Source of the DNA: CAZYMI01 sp964648505
GTDB taxonomy: Bacteria > Pseudomonadota > Alphaproteobacteria > Micavibrionales > Micavibrionaceae
Direction of reading: 5' to 3'
DNA: 56,134 bases
Assembly (NCBI GenBank): GCA_964648505.1
Contig: CAZYMI010000013.1
Location: forward strand, 1 to 56,134
Under the pieces are notes generated by a model. The model was not told the origin of the DNA. It saw nothing but the letters and a program-made list of their open reading frames with translations, and did no database searches. This document shows positions 1 to 8,058 of this stretch, one piece after another. The position numbers and the translations under genes were made by a program. How positions within the stretch are numbered: the stretch's first letter is position 1; the number at the start of each line of letters is the position of its first letter.

Positions 1-1402
1 GTTCCGTGCCCGGTGATAGTGAGGAAAGCCAGTAGTTTACGGTCAGGTCAAAATCATAATTATTCATGCGGTCACGATAATTGGCCTGATCGAGGGTGCG
101 GATATTTGCCTGAATGCCCAAACGCTTTAAAGATCTTTTATAGGCAATTGCAATTTTTTCATCTTCTGGCTGGCTTGTTAAAATTTCGAAAGAAAAAACC
201 TTTCCTGTTTTAAGGTGCGTGCGAATGCCATCCTTTATGATCCACCCCGCGTTTTGCAGTAAGCGGTCCGCCTGCATTAAGTTCTGCCTTAGTAAATCAG
301 ACGTTCCTGTTTTAGGCAGTGTAAAAGACCCTTCAGCTAGATCAGAATTTGGAAAAACAGAATTAATCTGACGGGTAAGGCTAAAGTAAATATTTTTGTT
401 AATCCATTCAAAATCAAGCATTAAAGATAAGGCGCGCCGAACTTCAATTGAATCAAAAGGTGCCCGGCGTGTGTTAAAAATAAAACCAATAGCGCGTTCT
501 GGTCGCCTGTGAGCAATAGAATGTTTTACAATTTGTCCTGACTTTGTGTTTTGAAAATCGTAATCGCGCACCCATTTTGTGGGATCGTATTCGCGTCGAA
601 AATTAATCGATCCGTTTTTAAAGGCTTCCAATGCAACGGTTTCATCCCGAAAATAATCTACGATGATCTGATCGAAATTATGATGCCCGATACGCGGCGG
701 CAAATTTTGTGCCCAGTGATTTTTAACGCGTTCGTAAATAATACGGCGTCCGGGATTGACGCTTAAAATTTTGTAAGGTCCGCTGGCAACGGGTATGGCA
801 AGGGTTGTTTCATCAAACACGCGGCCTTGCCACCAGTTTTTAGATAGTACAGGCATGATTGCCAAAATCATAACAGTTTCACGGTTGCGGTCTGGCCCTA
901 GATTAAAACGTATTTTTCTTTGGCTTAATATATCTACGCGGCTGACAATTTTATAAACACGCCGCATATTGGGTCTGCCAAAATCACGTAATGTTTCAAA
1001 CGAAAAAAGAATATCATCAGTTGTAATGGGTGACCCGTCTTGGAAGGTTGCGCGTGGGTCTAAGGTAAATGTAATGGATGATCTGTCTTGTGGTATATCT
1101 GCGCTTTGTGCAATTAAAGGGTAGAGTGTGAAAGGTTCATTCCAGGCGCGTTCCATCAATTTATCATGAACGAGGCCTAAGCCAAAAGCAGCCTTGCCTT
1201 TGATCGGGAAAGGATTGAGTGAATCAAAAGTGCCGATAGCAGACTGCCTGAGCACCCCCCCTTTTGGCGCTGCAGGATTCACATAGTCGAAATACTTATA
1301 GTCAGGCGGATATTTTGGTTTGCCATGCATCGCAAGCCCTTCGCTGGCGAATGCAAAAGCAGGAATGAAGCAAAGCGTGATAATAAGTGCGACAAGCCGC
1401 AT
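1..1402 (-). CDS. YejA-like oligopeptide ABC transporter substrate-binding protein (partial)
   Basis: The gene starts at 1402 and runs off the left edge without a stop, so only the N-terminal ~467 residues are present. The protein begins with a Sec signal peptide (MRLVALIITLCFIPAFAFA, then SEG), so it is periplasmic. The mature start carries GKPKYPPDYKYFDYVNPAAP followed by KGG and, shortly after, TFDSLNPFPIKG. These are hallmarks of YejA-type family 5 solute-binding proteins, which deliver oligopeptides (microcin C in E. coli) to an ABC importer. It lies 3 bases downstream of the adenosine kinase gene on the same strand, so the two are probably cotranscribed. The permease and ATPase genes would lie outside the window. 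Family confident; substrate not known. Confidence 0.88.
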   Translation of the reverse strand, partial: MRLVALIITLCFIPAFAFASEGLAMHGKPKYPPDYKYFDYVNPAAPKGGVLRQSAIGTFDSLNPFPIKGKAAFGLGLVHDKLMERAWNEPFTLYPLIAQSADIPQDRSSITFTLDPRATFQDGSPITTDDILFSFETLRDFGRPNMRRVYKIVSRVDILSQRKIRFNLGPDRNRETVMILAIMPVLSKNWWQGRVFDETTLAIPVASGPYKILSVNPGRRIIYERVKNHWAQNLPPRIGHHNFDQIIVDYFRDETVALEAFKNGSINFRREYDPTKWVRDYDFQNTKSGQIVKHSIAHRRPERAIGFIFNTRRAPFDSIEVRRALSLMLDFEWINKNIYFSLTRQINSVFPNSDLAEGSFTLPKTGTSDLLRQNLMQADRLLQNAGWIIKDGIRTHLKTGKVFSFEILTSQPEDEKIAIAYKRSLKRLGIQANIRTLDQANYRDRMNNYDFDLTVNYWLSSLSPGTE

Positions 1403-1405
1403 GGT

Positions 1406-2395
1406 TCAGATCGCTAGGGGCAGAAGCGAAGATAGTTTTATTTCTGGTCTTGGCCCTAGATGAGAGATAACTTCAGTTGCAGCAATAGAGCCTAACGTGC
1501 CGGATTGGCGCAAACTAAGCCCCTGAGTGAAGCCGTAAAGAAACCCTGCTGCATAAGCATCGCCGGCCCCTGTCGTATCAACAAGCTGCTTTGGTTTTAT
1601 GGCTTCAATTTCGATCACGCCTTCTTTTGTAACAATAAGCGACCCTTTTTCAGAGCGTGTGATCGCCGTACAGTCGCAAAGGCCCCGTATAGCTTGTAGG
1701 GCTTTGTCAAAATCGTCTGTTTTTGCAAGAGCTTTTATTTCATGTTCATTTGCAAATAAAATATCAACATGGTTTTGGACTAGATTTGAGAAATCTGCAT
1801 GGTGACGGTCAACGCAAAATGTATCAGAAAGTGTTAATGCAATTTTGTGGCCTGCTTCATGGGCAAGTTCGCCTGCTTTATAAAATGCTTTCTTTGCTTG
1901 TGGGGGATCAAAAAGATAACCTTCAAGATAAGTGATACGCGATGATGCGATCAGGTTTTCATCAAGATCATCCGGGCCAAGTTCTACAGCGGCACCTAAA
2001 AAAGTATTCATGGTTCGTTGTGCGTCTGGTGTTACAAGAATAAGGCATCGCCCTGTTCCCGCGCCAATTGCCAAAGGTTGTGTATCGAAGTGAACACCAA
2101 GTGATAACAGGTCGTCTTTAAAAATTTTTCCGAATTCATCATTTGAAACTTTACCAATACAAGCACCCTTGCCTCCAAAAGACGCAAAGGCGGCAATGGT
2201 ATTACCAGCAGATCCGCCTGAAACGGTAACTCCGGGTCCTGTGGCTTTATATAATTCATGTGCGCGGTTCTCATCGATCAGCATCATGCCGCCCTTGGCC
2301 ATTTTCTGGGTTGATAAAACCGCATCAGTGGTATGCGACAAGATATCCACAAGGGCATTGCCGATTGCTGTGACATCAAAAACGGGTTCAGACAT
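1406..2395 (-). CDS. Adenosine kinase (PfkB family)
   Basis: PfkB-fold sugar/nucleoside kinase of 329 residues, the usual length for alphaproteobacterial adenosine kinases. The N-terminal substrate motif GGSAGN is at about residues 60-65. The C-terminal ATP/anion-hole signature DTTGAGDAYAAGF is at about 273-285, with the catalytic base Asp279. The expected reaction is phosphorylation of adenosine to AMP (purine salvage) in the cytoplasm. The opening FDVTAIGNALVDIL is typical of the adenosine kinase branch rather than ribokinase. The gene is divergent from the TetR-like gene across a 77-base gap and heads a likely operon with the YejA-like gene. Exact substrate within the PfkB family is inferred from overall resemblance. 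Confidence 0.85.
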   Translation of the reverse strand: MSEPVFDVTAIGNALVDILSHTTDAVLSTQKMAKGGMMLIDENRAHELYKATGPGVTVSGGSAGNTIAAFASFGGKGACIGKVSNDEFGKIFKDDLLSLGVHFDTQPLAIGAGTGRCLILVTPDAQRTMNTFLGAAVELGPDDLDENLIASSRITYLEGYLFDPPQAKKAFYKAGELAHEAGHKIALTLSDTFCVDRHHADFSNLVQNHVDILFANEHEIKALAKTDDFDKALQAIRGLCDCTAITRSEKGSLIVTKEGVIEIEAIKPKQLVDTTGAGDAYAAGFLYGFTQGLSLRQSGTLGSIAATEVISHLGPRPEIKLSSLLPLAI

Positions 2396-2439
2396 GGGTT
2401 TTAATCTTTCACTGGTTGAATCTTTTATGGGGGAAGATT

Positions 2440-2449
2440 ATCTATAGAT
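2440..2449. promoter_or_regulatory. Palindrome in divergent promoter region, possible TetR-type operator
   Basis: ATCTATAGAT is a perfect 10-base palindrome in the 77-base gap between the divergent adenosine kinase and TetR-like genes, 24 bases upstream of the latter's start. Autoregulation by a divergently placed TetR protein is common, which makes it a candidate operator, but it is short and could equally be part of an AT-rich -10 element. Confidence 0.25.
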
Positions 2450-2472
2450 GGTAACAAATAAAAGGCAAAAAC

Positions 2473-3066
2473 ATGGCTCCGCGTAAAATTCTATCAAAGC
2501 CTGACAAAACAGCTAAAGACACGATTATTGATGCGACTTTGCGGGTAAGCGAACAGATTGGCTGGGACCTATTGACGCTTGCAGACATTGCCGCGCAGGC
2601 GGGTATACCACTTTCCGCACTTCATGATGAAGTTTTTGATAAAACGGATATCCTGGTTTTATACGGCCGCAGAATCGATAGAAAAATTTTAGAACACTTT
2701 GAAGACAGTCAAAATGAAGCGTCGATAAAAGACAGGCTTTTTGATATTCTGATGGACAGGTTTGATCTTTTACAAAACGATCGTGTGGCACTCACATCTA
2801 TTCTAAAATCATTAAAAACAGACCCAAAGCAGGCGGTTATTTCTTTGCCACATTTATGCAGATCTATGACGTGGATGCTTGAATTGGCGCGCGTTGATAC
2901 ATCAGGCTGGAAGGGGGCTGCGCGTGTAACAGGGCTAACAGGTGTTTATCTGGCAGCTTTATGGACATGGATGGATGATGACACGGTTGATTTATCAAAG
3001 ACCATGAAGGCGCTTGATCTGGCTTTATCGCGTGCAGAACAGATTGGTTCTATGGCGGGCTTATGA
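2473..3066 (+). CDS. TetR-family transcriptional regulator
   Basis: A 197-residue protein with a TetR-like N-terminal DNA-binding domain. After a basic start, residues ~18-60 (TIIDATLRVSEQIGW, then LTLADIAAQAGIPLSAL) form the helix-turn-helix, followed by the helix-4 region (FDKTDILVLYGRRID). The C-terminal part is helical, with Trp residues around WTWMDDD, as in ligand-binding domains of this family. The stop overlaps the start of the next gene by 4 bases (ATGA), so it is translationally coupled to the ribokinase-like gene. The ligand and targets cannot be read from the sequence. Confidence 0.75.
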   Translation: MAPRKILSKPDKTAKDTIIDATLRVSEQIGWDLLTLADIAAQAGIPLSALHDEVFDKTDILVLYGRRIDRKILEHFEDSQNEASIKDRLFDILMDRFDLLQNDRVALTSILKSLKTDPKQAVISLPHLCRSMTWMLELARVDTSGWKGAARVTGLTGVYLAALWTWMDDDTVDLSKTMKALDLALSRAEQIGSMAGL

Positions 3067-3920
3067 TTATTGTGTTTGGGGCTATTCATATGGATCTTGT
3101 TTTGCCTGTTGAAAGTTTTCCGCAATCAGGTGAAGCAGCATTGTCTTTAGATGTGCGCCTGAGGGCCGGTGGCAGGGGTGCTAATCAGGCCATTGCAGCT
3201 AATAGAATTGGCCCTAAAACGGTTCTGATCGGGCAGGTGGGTGATGATGAATTAGGCGAACGCCTGGTTACAGGTTTGCGCACAAAAGGGATTGTAACAA
3301 GTGCAATAGGCCGGTCTGTAAGGCCTTCTGGTTTTACAATTCATATGCGTGACAATCACAATGAAGTCAGAACAGTGATAAGCAAAGGCGCAAATGAAGA
3401 GGTAACCGCAGATCAGGTTCCCGATGAGGTTTTGCGCAAAGATACAATTATACTCTCTCAGCTTGATGCGCCTTTCGCACAGATACTCAGTTTATTTGAG
3501 CGGGCGAAAGCAAAAGCCTGTACAACAATTTTAAATATTGCACCGATTTCAGATGTACCGCAGGATTTATTGTCAAATACAGATGTTTTGATTATGGATG
3601 ATGCAGGTTTTAAACGCATAGGCGTGATTCCAGGAAAAACCTGTATCGTTACAAAAGACGCGGATGGTTGCGTTGCTTATCTGCCTGATGGTGAAGTTTT
3701 GAAAGTACCGGCCTTGGGTGTTGATGTTGTAGATGTGTCGGGGGCCCAGGATTGTTATTGCGGTACATTTACCGGTTGTTTGAAAGAAGGTATGTCGCTC
3801 AATCAAGCGATGCGCATGGCAAGTGTTGCAGCGGCAATCAGCTGCACAAAGCAGGGCACGCAAGCTTCGTTTCCATATTTAGCAGATATTGAAAAAAATC
3901 TTGAAAAATTAAGCAGCTAA
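3063..3920 (+). CDS. Ribokinase-like PfkB-family carbohydrate kinase with altered anion-hole motif
   Basis: A 285-residue PfkB-fold protein. The N-terminal GGRGANQA (residues ~36-43) is the ribokinase-type sugar-binding motif. The C-terminal signature, normally D-T-x-G-A-G-D, reads DVSGAQD (224-230). The catalytic Asp230 is kept, but the central Gly of the anion hole is Gln, and two Cys follow (DCYCGTF). It could be a ribokinase of reduced or changed activity, or bind a different sugar. It overlaps the TetR-like gene by 4 bases, so the pair is probably one operon. Family is secure; activity is uncertain. Confidence 0.78.
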   Translation: MIIVFGAIHMDLVLPVESFPQSGEAALSLDVRLRAGGRGANQAIAANRIGPKTVLIGQVGDDELGERLVTGLRTKGIVTSAIGRSVRPSGFTIHMRDNHNEVRTVISKGANEEVTADQVPDEVLRKDTIILSQLDAPFAQILSLFERAKAKACTTILNIAPISDVPQDLLSNTDVLIMDDAGFKRIGVIPGKTCIVTKDADGCVAYLPDGEVLKVPALGVDVVDVSGAQDCYCGTFTGCLKEGMSLNQAMRMASVAAAISCTKQGTQASFPYLADIEKNLEKLSS

Positions 3921-4085
3921 ATTCAAGGTGCTGCCAAGATTTGAAGGCGCGACATTTAAAGCTTCCACCAATATATCAGCAATTGCCTGAGAGGCATCGG
4001 CATTCTGCTTGATTAAGTCCAAGGTGACATTGTTTTGTGCCACAATTTGCTGGGCCGCTAGGATGGAGATGGCTGATATACTCAT
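3909..4085 (-). CDS. Small YjfB-like putative motility protein
   Basis: A 58-residue protein starting MSISAISILAAQQIVAQNNV and ending in APSNLGSTLNLAA. The short amphipathic helical layout and the C-terminal Leu-Gly-x-x-Leu-x-Leu pattern resemble the YjfB putative motility family (PF14070), whose function is unknown. I chose the ATG at 4085 over an upstream in-frame ATG, because the upstream extension overlaps the pterin dehydratase gene and looks untranslated. There is no clear ribosome binding site. It follows the pterin dehydratase gene by 31 bases and overlaps the end of the convergent ribokinase-like gene by 12 bases. No flagellar genes are visible nearby, so the role is open. Confidence 0.5.
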   Translation of the reverse strand: MSISAISILAAQQIVAQNNVTLDLIKQNADASQAIADILVEALNVAPSNLGSTLNLAA

Positions 4086-4116
4086 AAAATATAGTCTATC
4101 ACAAAAAAGTAAAAGA

Positions 4117-4404
4117 TTAAAAAAGATTATTGATAGCCTGCGCCATTTTGAAATCGAGCGCTGTAAGCCCCTGGGCATCATGCGTGGTTAGTTTAATATG
4201 AACTTTATTATAAATATTGCTCCACTCAGGGTGGTGGTTATATTGTTCGGCTATTTCAGAAACACCTTGCATAAAATGCCATGCTTCATTGAAATCTTTG
4301 AAAGAAAAGCATTTTTCTATGGCCGACTGGTTATCTACAATTTCCCATCCTTCAAGCTTAGCTAATTCATGCTGACAAATATTTTCAGATAATTTCATAA
4401 CCAT
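4117..4404 (-). CDS. phhB: Pterin-4a-carbinolamine dehydratase
   Basis: A 95-residue protein of the PCD/DCoH family, which dehydrates 4a-hydroxytetrahydropterin to quinonoid dihydropterin during recycling of the pterin cofactor. The characteristic core reads FSFKDFNEAWHFM, then EIAEQYNHHPEWSNIYNKV, then LTTHDAQGLTALDF. It includes the conserved HHPEW catalytic segment and the D-x-x-x-L-T-x-x-D end. The ATG at 4404 is preferred because GAGAA lies 8 bases upstream; MKLSEN at 4398 is the alternative. No phenylalanine hydroxylase gene is present in the window, so it may serve another pterin-dependent step. Confidence 0.88.
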   Translation of the reverse strand: MVMKLSENICQHELAKLEGWEIVDNQSAIEKCFSFKDFNEAWHFMQGVSEIAEQYNHHPEWSNIYNKVHIKLTTHDAQGLTALDFKMAQAINNLF

Positions 4405-4485
4405 TGCATTTATTCTCAGAAGGAGTAGCATGTAAAGTAATTCAAACATCAGTGAAGTTCAACTTAATGTCACGGAGAGAGTCCC

Positions 4486-4914
4486 ATGGACCGTCAGACG
4501 ATCATTATGAATTTCACGGCCCCGCCTTCGCCGGAGGATCTGGAGGTCATGGCGCGCGGTGTTTTGCGCGCTCTTCCTGACGAGCTTATGAAACATTGCG
4601 AGGGAATGGCGCTTCGTGTTGAAGATTTCCCGGACCCAGCAACCGAACAAGACCAAGATCTTGAAACGCCTTATGATCTGCTGGCGTTGTTTAAATCCGG
4701 CAGCCAGCTTACACCGGGTGTTATGCGTAAGCATGCAAATGATGAAGATGTTTTGATCTTATATCGTCGACCAATTCTGGATATGTGGTGTGAAACAGGG
4801 GATGATCTGGGCGCGCTTGTCAGGCAGATTATTATAGGCGAACTTGGTGAAGCATTTGAATTCACCGATGATGATATTGAACAAATGGCAGCCGTTATTG
4901 CTGTGAATTCTTAA
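4486..4914 (+). CDS. Metallopeptidase-family (DUF1025/zincin) protein lacking the HExxH zinc ligands
   Basis: A 142-residue member of the small zincin-like family PF06262. Family members end with an HEIGHHFG-type motif followed by an acidic D-D-x-x-I/M-E stretch. Here the same place (residues 118-125) reads GELGEAFE followed by FTDDDIEQM. The glutamate is kept, but both zinc-binding histidines are replaced (Gly118, Glu122). The rest of the fold, including ILYRRPILDMW before the motif, is intact and the frame is undisturbed, so this looks like a stable but non-catalytic protein. The ribosome binding site GGAGAG lies ~6 bases before the ATG. The end overlaps the convergent TPR-like gene by 4 bases. 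Confidence 0.75.
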   Translation: MDRQTIIMNFTAPPSPEDLEVMARGVLRALPDELMKHCEGMALRVEDFPDPATEQDQDLETPYDLLALFKSGSQLTPGVMRKHANDEDVLILYRRPILDMWCETGDDLGALVRQIIIGELGEAFEFTDDDIEQMAAVIAVNS

Positions 4915-5315
4915 GCAAGGTCTTTTTTTAAATTCAGTATCGGTCTTGATGAAGATCTAAACGCGCCATATTGTTCTAGATAGCCCAGTAAACTACGGTG
5001 TCTGGAAATAAGCGTTTCATCAGTGCAGCCCTGTTTAATGGCAATTCGAAGCTGTCTTTCTGCGGCATAATGCAAACCTTCTTGACCATAGATAAGGGCA
5101 AGGCCGTAACGTGCTTCATGATTTTTTGAATTTTTACGAATTGCGCCAACAAAAAAAGGTTTAGCTTGCTGGTAAAGTTCATCTTCAATAAAAGCGTATC
5201 CCTTTGCTGAAAGCGCATAAGAATTCGCAGGGTTTCGTGTCAGCATTTCATTGGCAAGCGCATGGCTGTCCGATACGCCTTTATTGGCTGCAATTTTAAA
5301 ATGATTATTAGTCAT
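4911..5315 (-). CDS. TPR-like helical repeat protein
   Basis: A 134-residue protein made of helical pairs that look like tetratricopeptide repeats. Recognisable units are ALANEMLTRNPANSYALSAK, then AFIEDELYQQAKPFFVGAIR, then NHEARYGLALIYGQEGLHYA with following AERQLRIAIKQG. There is no signal peptide or membrane segment. The start at 5315 is preferred over an in-frame ATG at 5339 because AGGGTGA sits 5 bases before it. It is probably a protein-interaction module. The partner is unknown, and the convergent neighbour (the degenerate zincin) gives no functional hint. Confidence 0.6.
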   Translation of the reverse strand: MTNNHFKIAANKGVSDSHALANEMLTRNPANSYALSAKGYAFIEDELYQQAKPFFVGAIRKNSKNHEARYGLALIYGQEGLHYAAERQLRIAIKQGCTDETLISRHRSLLGYLEQYGAFRSSSRPILNLKKDLA

Positions 5316-5428
5316 ACGTGTCACCCTATATTGACGCACTTTATGTGATTATACCATAATACATTCAATAAATTATGACAACAAAAACATACAAGACACT
5401 GTAAATAAACGATTTTTATAACTAATTA

Positions 5429-5457
5429 TTGACATAAAAAATAAAGTTATTTAATGT
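5429..5457 (+). promoter_or_regulatory. Sigma70-like promoter of the unknown gene at 5487
   Basis: A perfect -35 box TTGACA (5429-5434) is followed after exactly 17 bases by TAATGT (5452-5457), a partial -10 match, in a very AT-rich gap. Transcription would begin about 20 bases before the ATG at 5487. That argues against the upstream in-frame ATG at 5454, which lies inside the -10. Confidence 0.45.
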
Positions 5458-5486
5458 TATTACCTCGATTTAGAAAAGGCAAAACC

Positions 5487-6236
5487 ATGCAGCAAGGTAT
5501 CTGTATTTTGGAAGGGAAGGTCAGCTTGCGTGAGTTGCCAGACCGGCATGTCTCGGCGGTGCTTTTTGATCAAGGTCGGCTTCAGTTTTTTGAATTTGCA
5601 GCAAATCACGTCTTAACGGACCCGCATGAGGATGAACGGTTTGTAAATGGATTTATGTTTCCAGTTTCGCAACATCAGCTTCAAACTGTACGTGAAACAA
5701 TTAAACTGGTTCAGGAAAAATCTTTAAGCGATGATTATCCTAATTTAAAATTTAGAAAGAAAACATATGTCGGTAGCGAACAAAAACTTGTCAGGCTGAG
5801 AGATTATTTTAAATCGAAGGCGGTATCAGTGTCTTCAACATCAGATGAAGATATTCGTATAAACTGCACCGGACTAGTCATGAATATTCTGATGGCATCA
5901 GGAATTTCTGATATTGCGTTGCTTGGATATTTAGGTGCAATTGACAGGACACATCATATTCGCGATGTCGTTAATAAAGCCTTTGAGTGCGGGCAGAAAA
6001 CTGAATTAGAAGATGTGGCAATGGTAACACCATCTGTTCGTGGACAGACATCGACAGCACCCGATTGGGCGGCTTTTAGAAGTTCTCGATTTTTAGAATT
6101 CCAGGATGTCGAGATGATCCTTGAAAGAGTTTCGACACAAGGTTTTTCTAACCTCAGGCCGCCAGAGACCGCGCTAAAAATGCAGACATACGGCGGGCAA
6201 AGGCCGACGGGTCTTTCACCGGCTCCCCTTGTATAA
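5487..6236 (+). CDS. Hypothetical protein, unrecognised
   Basis: A 249-residue soluble protein that I do not recognise. It has no signal peptide, no membrane segment and no obvious catalytic motif. The N-terminal part (ILEGKVSLRELPDRHVSAVL, FDQGRLQFFEF) looks like a beta-rich small domain. The central part is mixed, and the C-terminal tail (from about TAPDWAAF) is Pro- and Gly-containing. The ATG at 5487 is preferred because AAAAGG lies 8 bases upstream and a promoter sits just before it. The last 83 bases overlap the 3' end of the convergent htpG gene, so its C-terminus is constrained by htpG or was recently extended by stop-codon loss. Confidence 0.6.
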   Translation: MQQGICILEGKVSLRELPDRHVSAVLFDQGRLQFFEFAANHVLTDPHEDERFVNGFMFPVSQHQLQTVRETIKLVQEKSLSDDYPNLKFRKKTYVGSEQKLVRLRDYFKSKAVSVSSTSDEDIRINCTGLVMNILMASGISDIALLGYLGAIDRTHHIRDVVNKAFECGQKTELEDVAMVTPSVRGQTSTAPDWAAFRSSRFLEFQDVEMILERVSTQGFSNLRPPETALKMQTYGGQRPTGLSPAPLV

Positions 6237-8058
6237 TGCGTGCCTGATCGAGCAATAAAAACACAGTATCCGGCAAATCAGAATCCGCGATCTTTTCAAG
6301 GGCCTGTATCAGCGGATGAGAAGGATTAATCTCAAGAATACGTTTTGCAGAGCTGTTATAATTCTGACTGGCACGCAAAATCTTATCCATCTGCATATCA
6401 ACTTCATTTTCGCCAGCCACAAGACAAACCGCAGAATCGGTTAGCCTGTCAGACAGGCGCACATCACCAACTTCATCTTTTAGAATGTCTTTTAGCTTTA
6501 ATAATATAGGTGCAAGGGTATCTGGCTTGATGTCGGGCTGTGTGGTCTGATCGGCTTTAAACTTCCCAAGGTCAACCGCGCCTTTGGTAATCGACTGAAA
6601 AACCTTGCCAGCATAATCAGGTACAGATTGCAGCCAGAAATCATCAATCGTATCTGTCATTAAAAGCACTTCGATGCCGCGCGCTTTAAACCCTTCAAGT
6701 TGCGGGCTATTCATAAGGGTTTGCTGGTTAGGACCTGTCATGAAAAAGATTTTATCCTGCCCTTCTTTCATTCGAGATACATAGGCTTCAAGAGTCGTCA
6801 TCTGGTCGCCATTTGAAGAAGCAAAACGGCAAAGTTTTAACAGATCGTCACGGTGATCGGCTGCGTCATATAAACCTTCTTTGATAACGGCGCCAAACTG
6901 CGCCCAGAAAGCACCGTATTTTTCCGCGTCATCGTCTGCAAGTTTAATCAGATCAGTCAATATTCTTTTTGTAATGCCTGAACGTATTTTTTCGATCAGT
7001 GGGTTTCTTTGCAGCATTTCACGGCTGATATTAAGTGGCAGATCTTCGGAATCTATAACGCCTCGAATAAAGCGTAGCCATGGATAAATAAGCCCTTCGC
7101 ATTGGTCTGTGATAAATATGCGCTTCACATATAAGCGCACATTGTGTTTGCGGGTGGGGTCATACAAATCCCACGGGCGCAGTGTGGGCACAAATAATAG
7201 GGCGGAATATTCAATTTTACCTTCTGCTTTAAAATGGCTTGTGATCATCGGTTCATCACCAGCAAAACCATAAGAGAGCGCCGTAAAAAATTCACGATAT
7301 TGATCGGAAGTTATGGTAGATTTCCCCCGCATCCACAAAGCCGATGCGGCATTCACAGGTTTTTCGAATAAATCATTCAAATAAACAGGCAGCGTTATAT
7401 GGTCTGACCATTTTGTGATGATCTGTTCCAGCTTAGCATCAACAAGATAATCACTGGCGTCATCCTTCAGATGTATAATCACAGCCGTACCGCGTGGGCC
7501 TACCAGGTCTGTTTCTTGTTGAGTTGCATGACGCAAATTATACCCTGTGGCACCATCAGATTCCCAAACGCTGCAATCTTTAAGGCCGATTTTTTGTGAA
7601 ACAACGGTTGCCTTTGTGGCCACCATGAACAGGGAATAAAACCCAACGCCAAACTGCCCGATCAAAGACATATCGGCTTTACTACCCGATTGTTTTAACT
7701 GGTCCATAATAGCTTTGGTACCTGATTTTGCAATCGTGCCCAGATGATCAGACATATCATCACGGGTCATCCCTATGCCGTTATCTATCACGGTGATTGT
7801 GCGCGCTGTAGAATCTTTGAGAATGCGAATTTTAAATTCCGTCTGACCGTCCAGAAGGTCTGGTTTTGTCAGGGCTTCATAACGGGCACGATCGCAGGCG
7901 TCAGCTGCGTTTGCAATCAGTTCTCTGAGAAAAACATCGCGATTCGAATAAAGTGCATGCGCCACAATTTCAAGCAGGCGCGCAACATCAGCAGAAAAGT
8001 TTTTTGTTTCTTGTGTCGGGGGCGTGCTTGAAGGGGTGTTTAAGGATATGTTGTTCAT
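6154..8058 (-). CDS. htpG: Chaperone HtpG (bacterial Hsp90)
   Basis: A 634-residue cytosolic ATP-dependent chaperone, close to the usual ~624. The N-terminal GHKL ATPase motifs are all present: ELIANAADACD with the catalytic Glu and Mg-binding Asn, DNGIGMTRDD, and GQFGVGFYSLFMV. The middle domain shows RGVIDSEDLPLNISREMLQ, with the conserved Arg that contacts the gamma-phosphate. The C-terminal dimerisation domain is complete. The ATG at 8058 is chosen because it overlaps the pdxH stop as ATGA, indicating translational coupling. An upstream in-frame ATG at 8142 would only add an out-of-character leader lying inside pdxH. Confidence 0.97.
   Translation of the reverse strand: MNNISLNTPSSTPPTQETKNFSADVARLLEIVAHALYSNRDVFLRELIANAADACDRARYEALTKPDLLDGQTEFKIRILKDSTARTITVIDNGIGMTRDDMSDHLGTIAKSGTKAIMDQLKQSGSKADMSLIGQFGVGFYSLFMVATKATVVSQKIGLKDCSVWESDGATGYNLRHATQQETDLVGPRGTAVIIHLKDDASDYLVDAKLEQIITKWSDHITLPVYLNDLFEKPVNAASALWMRGKSTITSDQYREFFTALSYGFAGDEPMITSHFKAEGKIEYSALLFVPTLRPWDLYDPTRKHNVRLYVKRIFITDQCEGLIYPWLRFIRGVIDSEDLPLNISREMLQRNPLIEKIRSGITKRILTDLIKLADDDAEKYGAFWAQFGAVIKEGLYDAADHRDDLLKLCRFASSNGDQMTTLEAYVSRMKEGQDKIFFMTGPNQQTLMNSPQLEGFKARGIEVLLMTDTIDDFWLQSVPDYAGKVFQSITKGAVDLGKFKADQTTQPDIKPDTLAPILLKLKDILKDEVGDVRLSDRLTDSAVCLVAGENEVDMQMDKILRASQNYNSSAKRILEINPSHPLIQALEKIADSDLPDTVFLLLDQARIIQGEPVKDPSAFARRMSAFLARSLAA

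Noticed and set aside
2436..2450. BioR-like box (TTATCTATAG) before the TetR-type gene
   Set aside because: It is one base off the consensus, but no biotin gene is adjacent. A TetR operator or promoter element is more likely.
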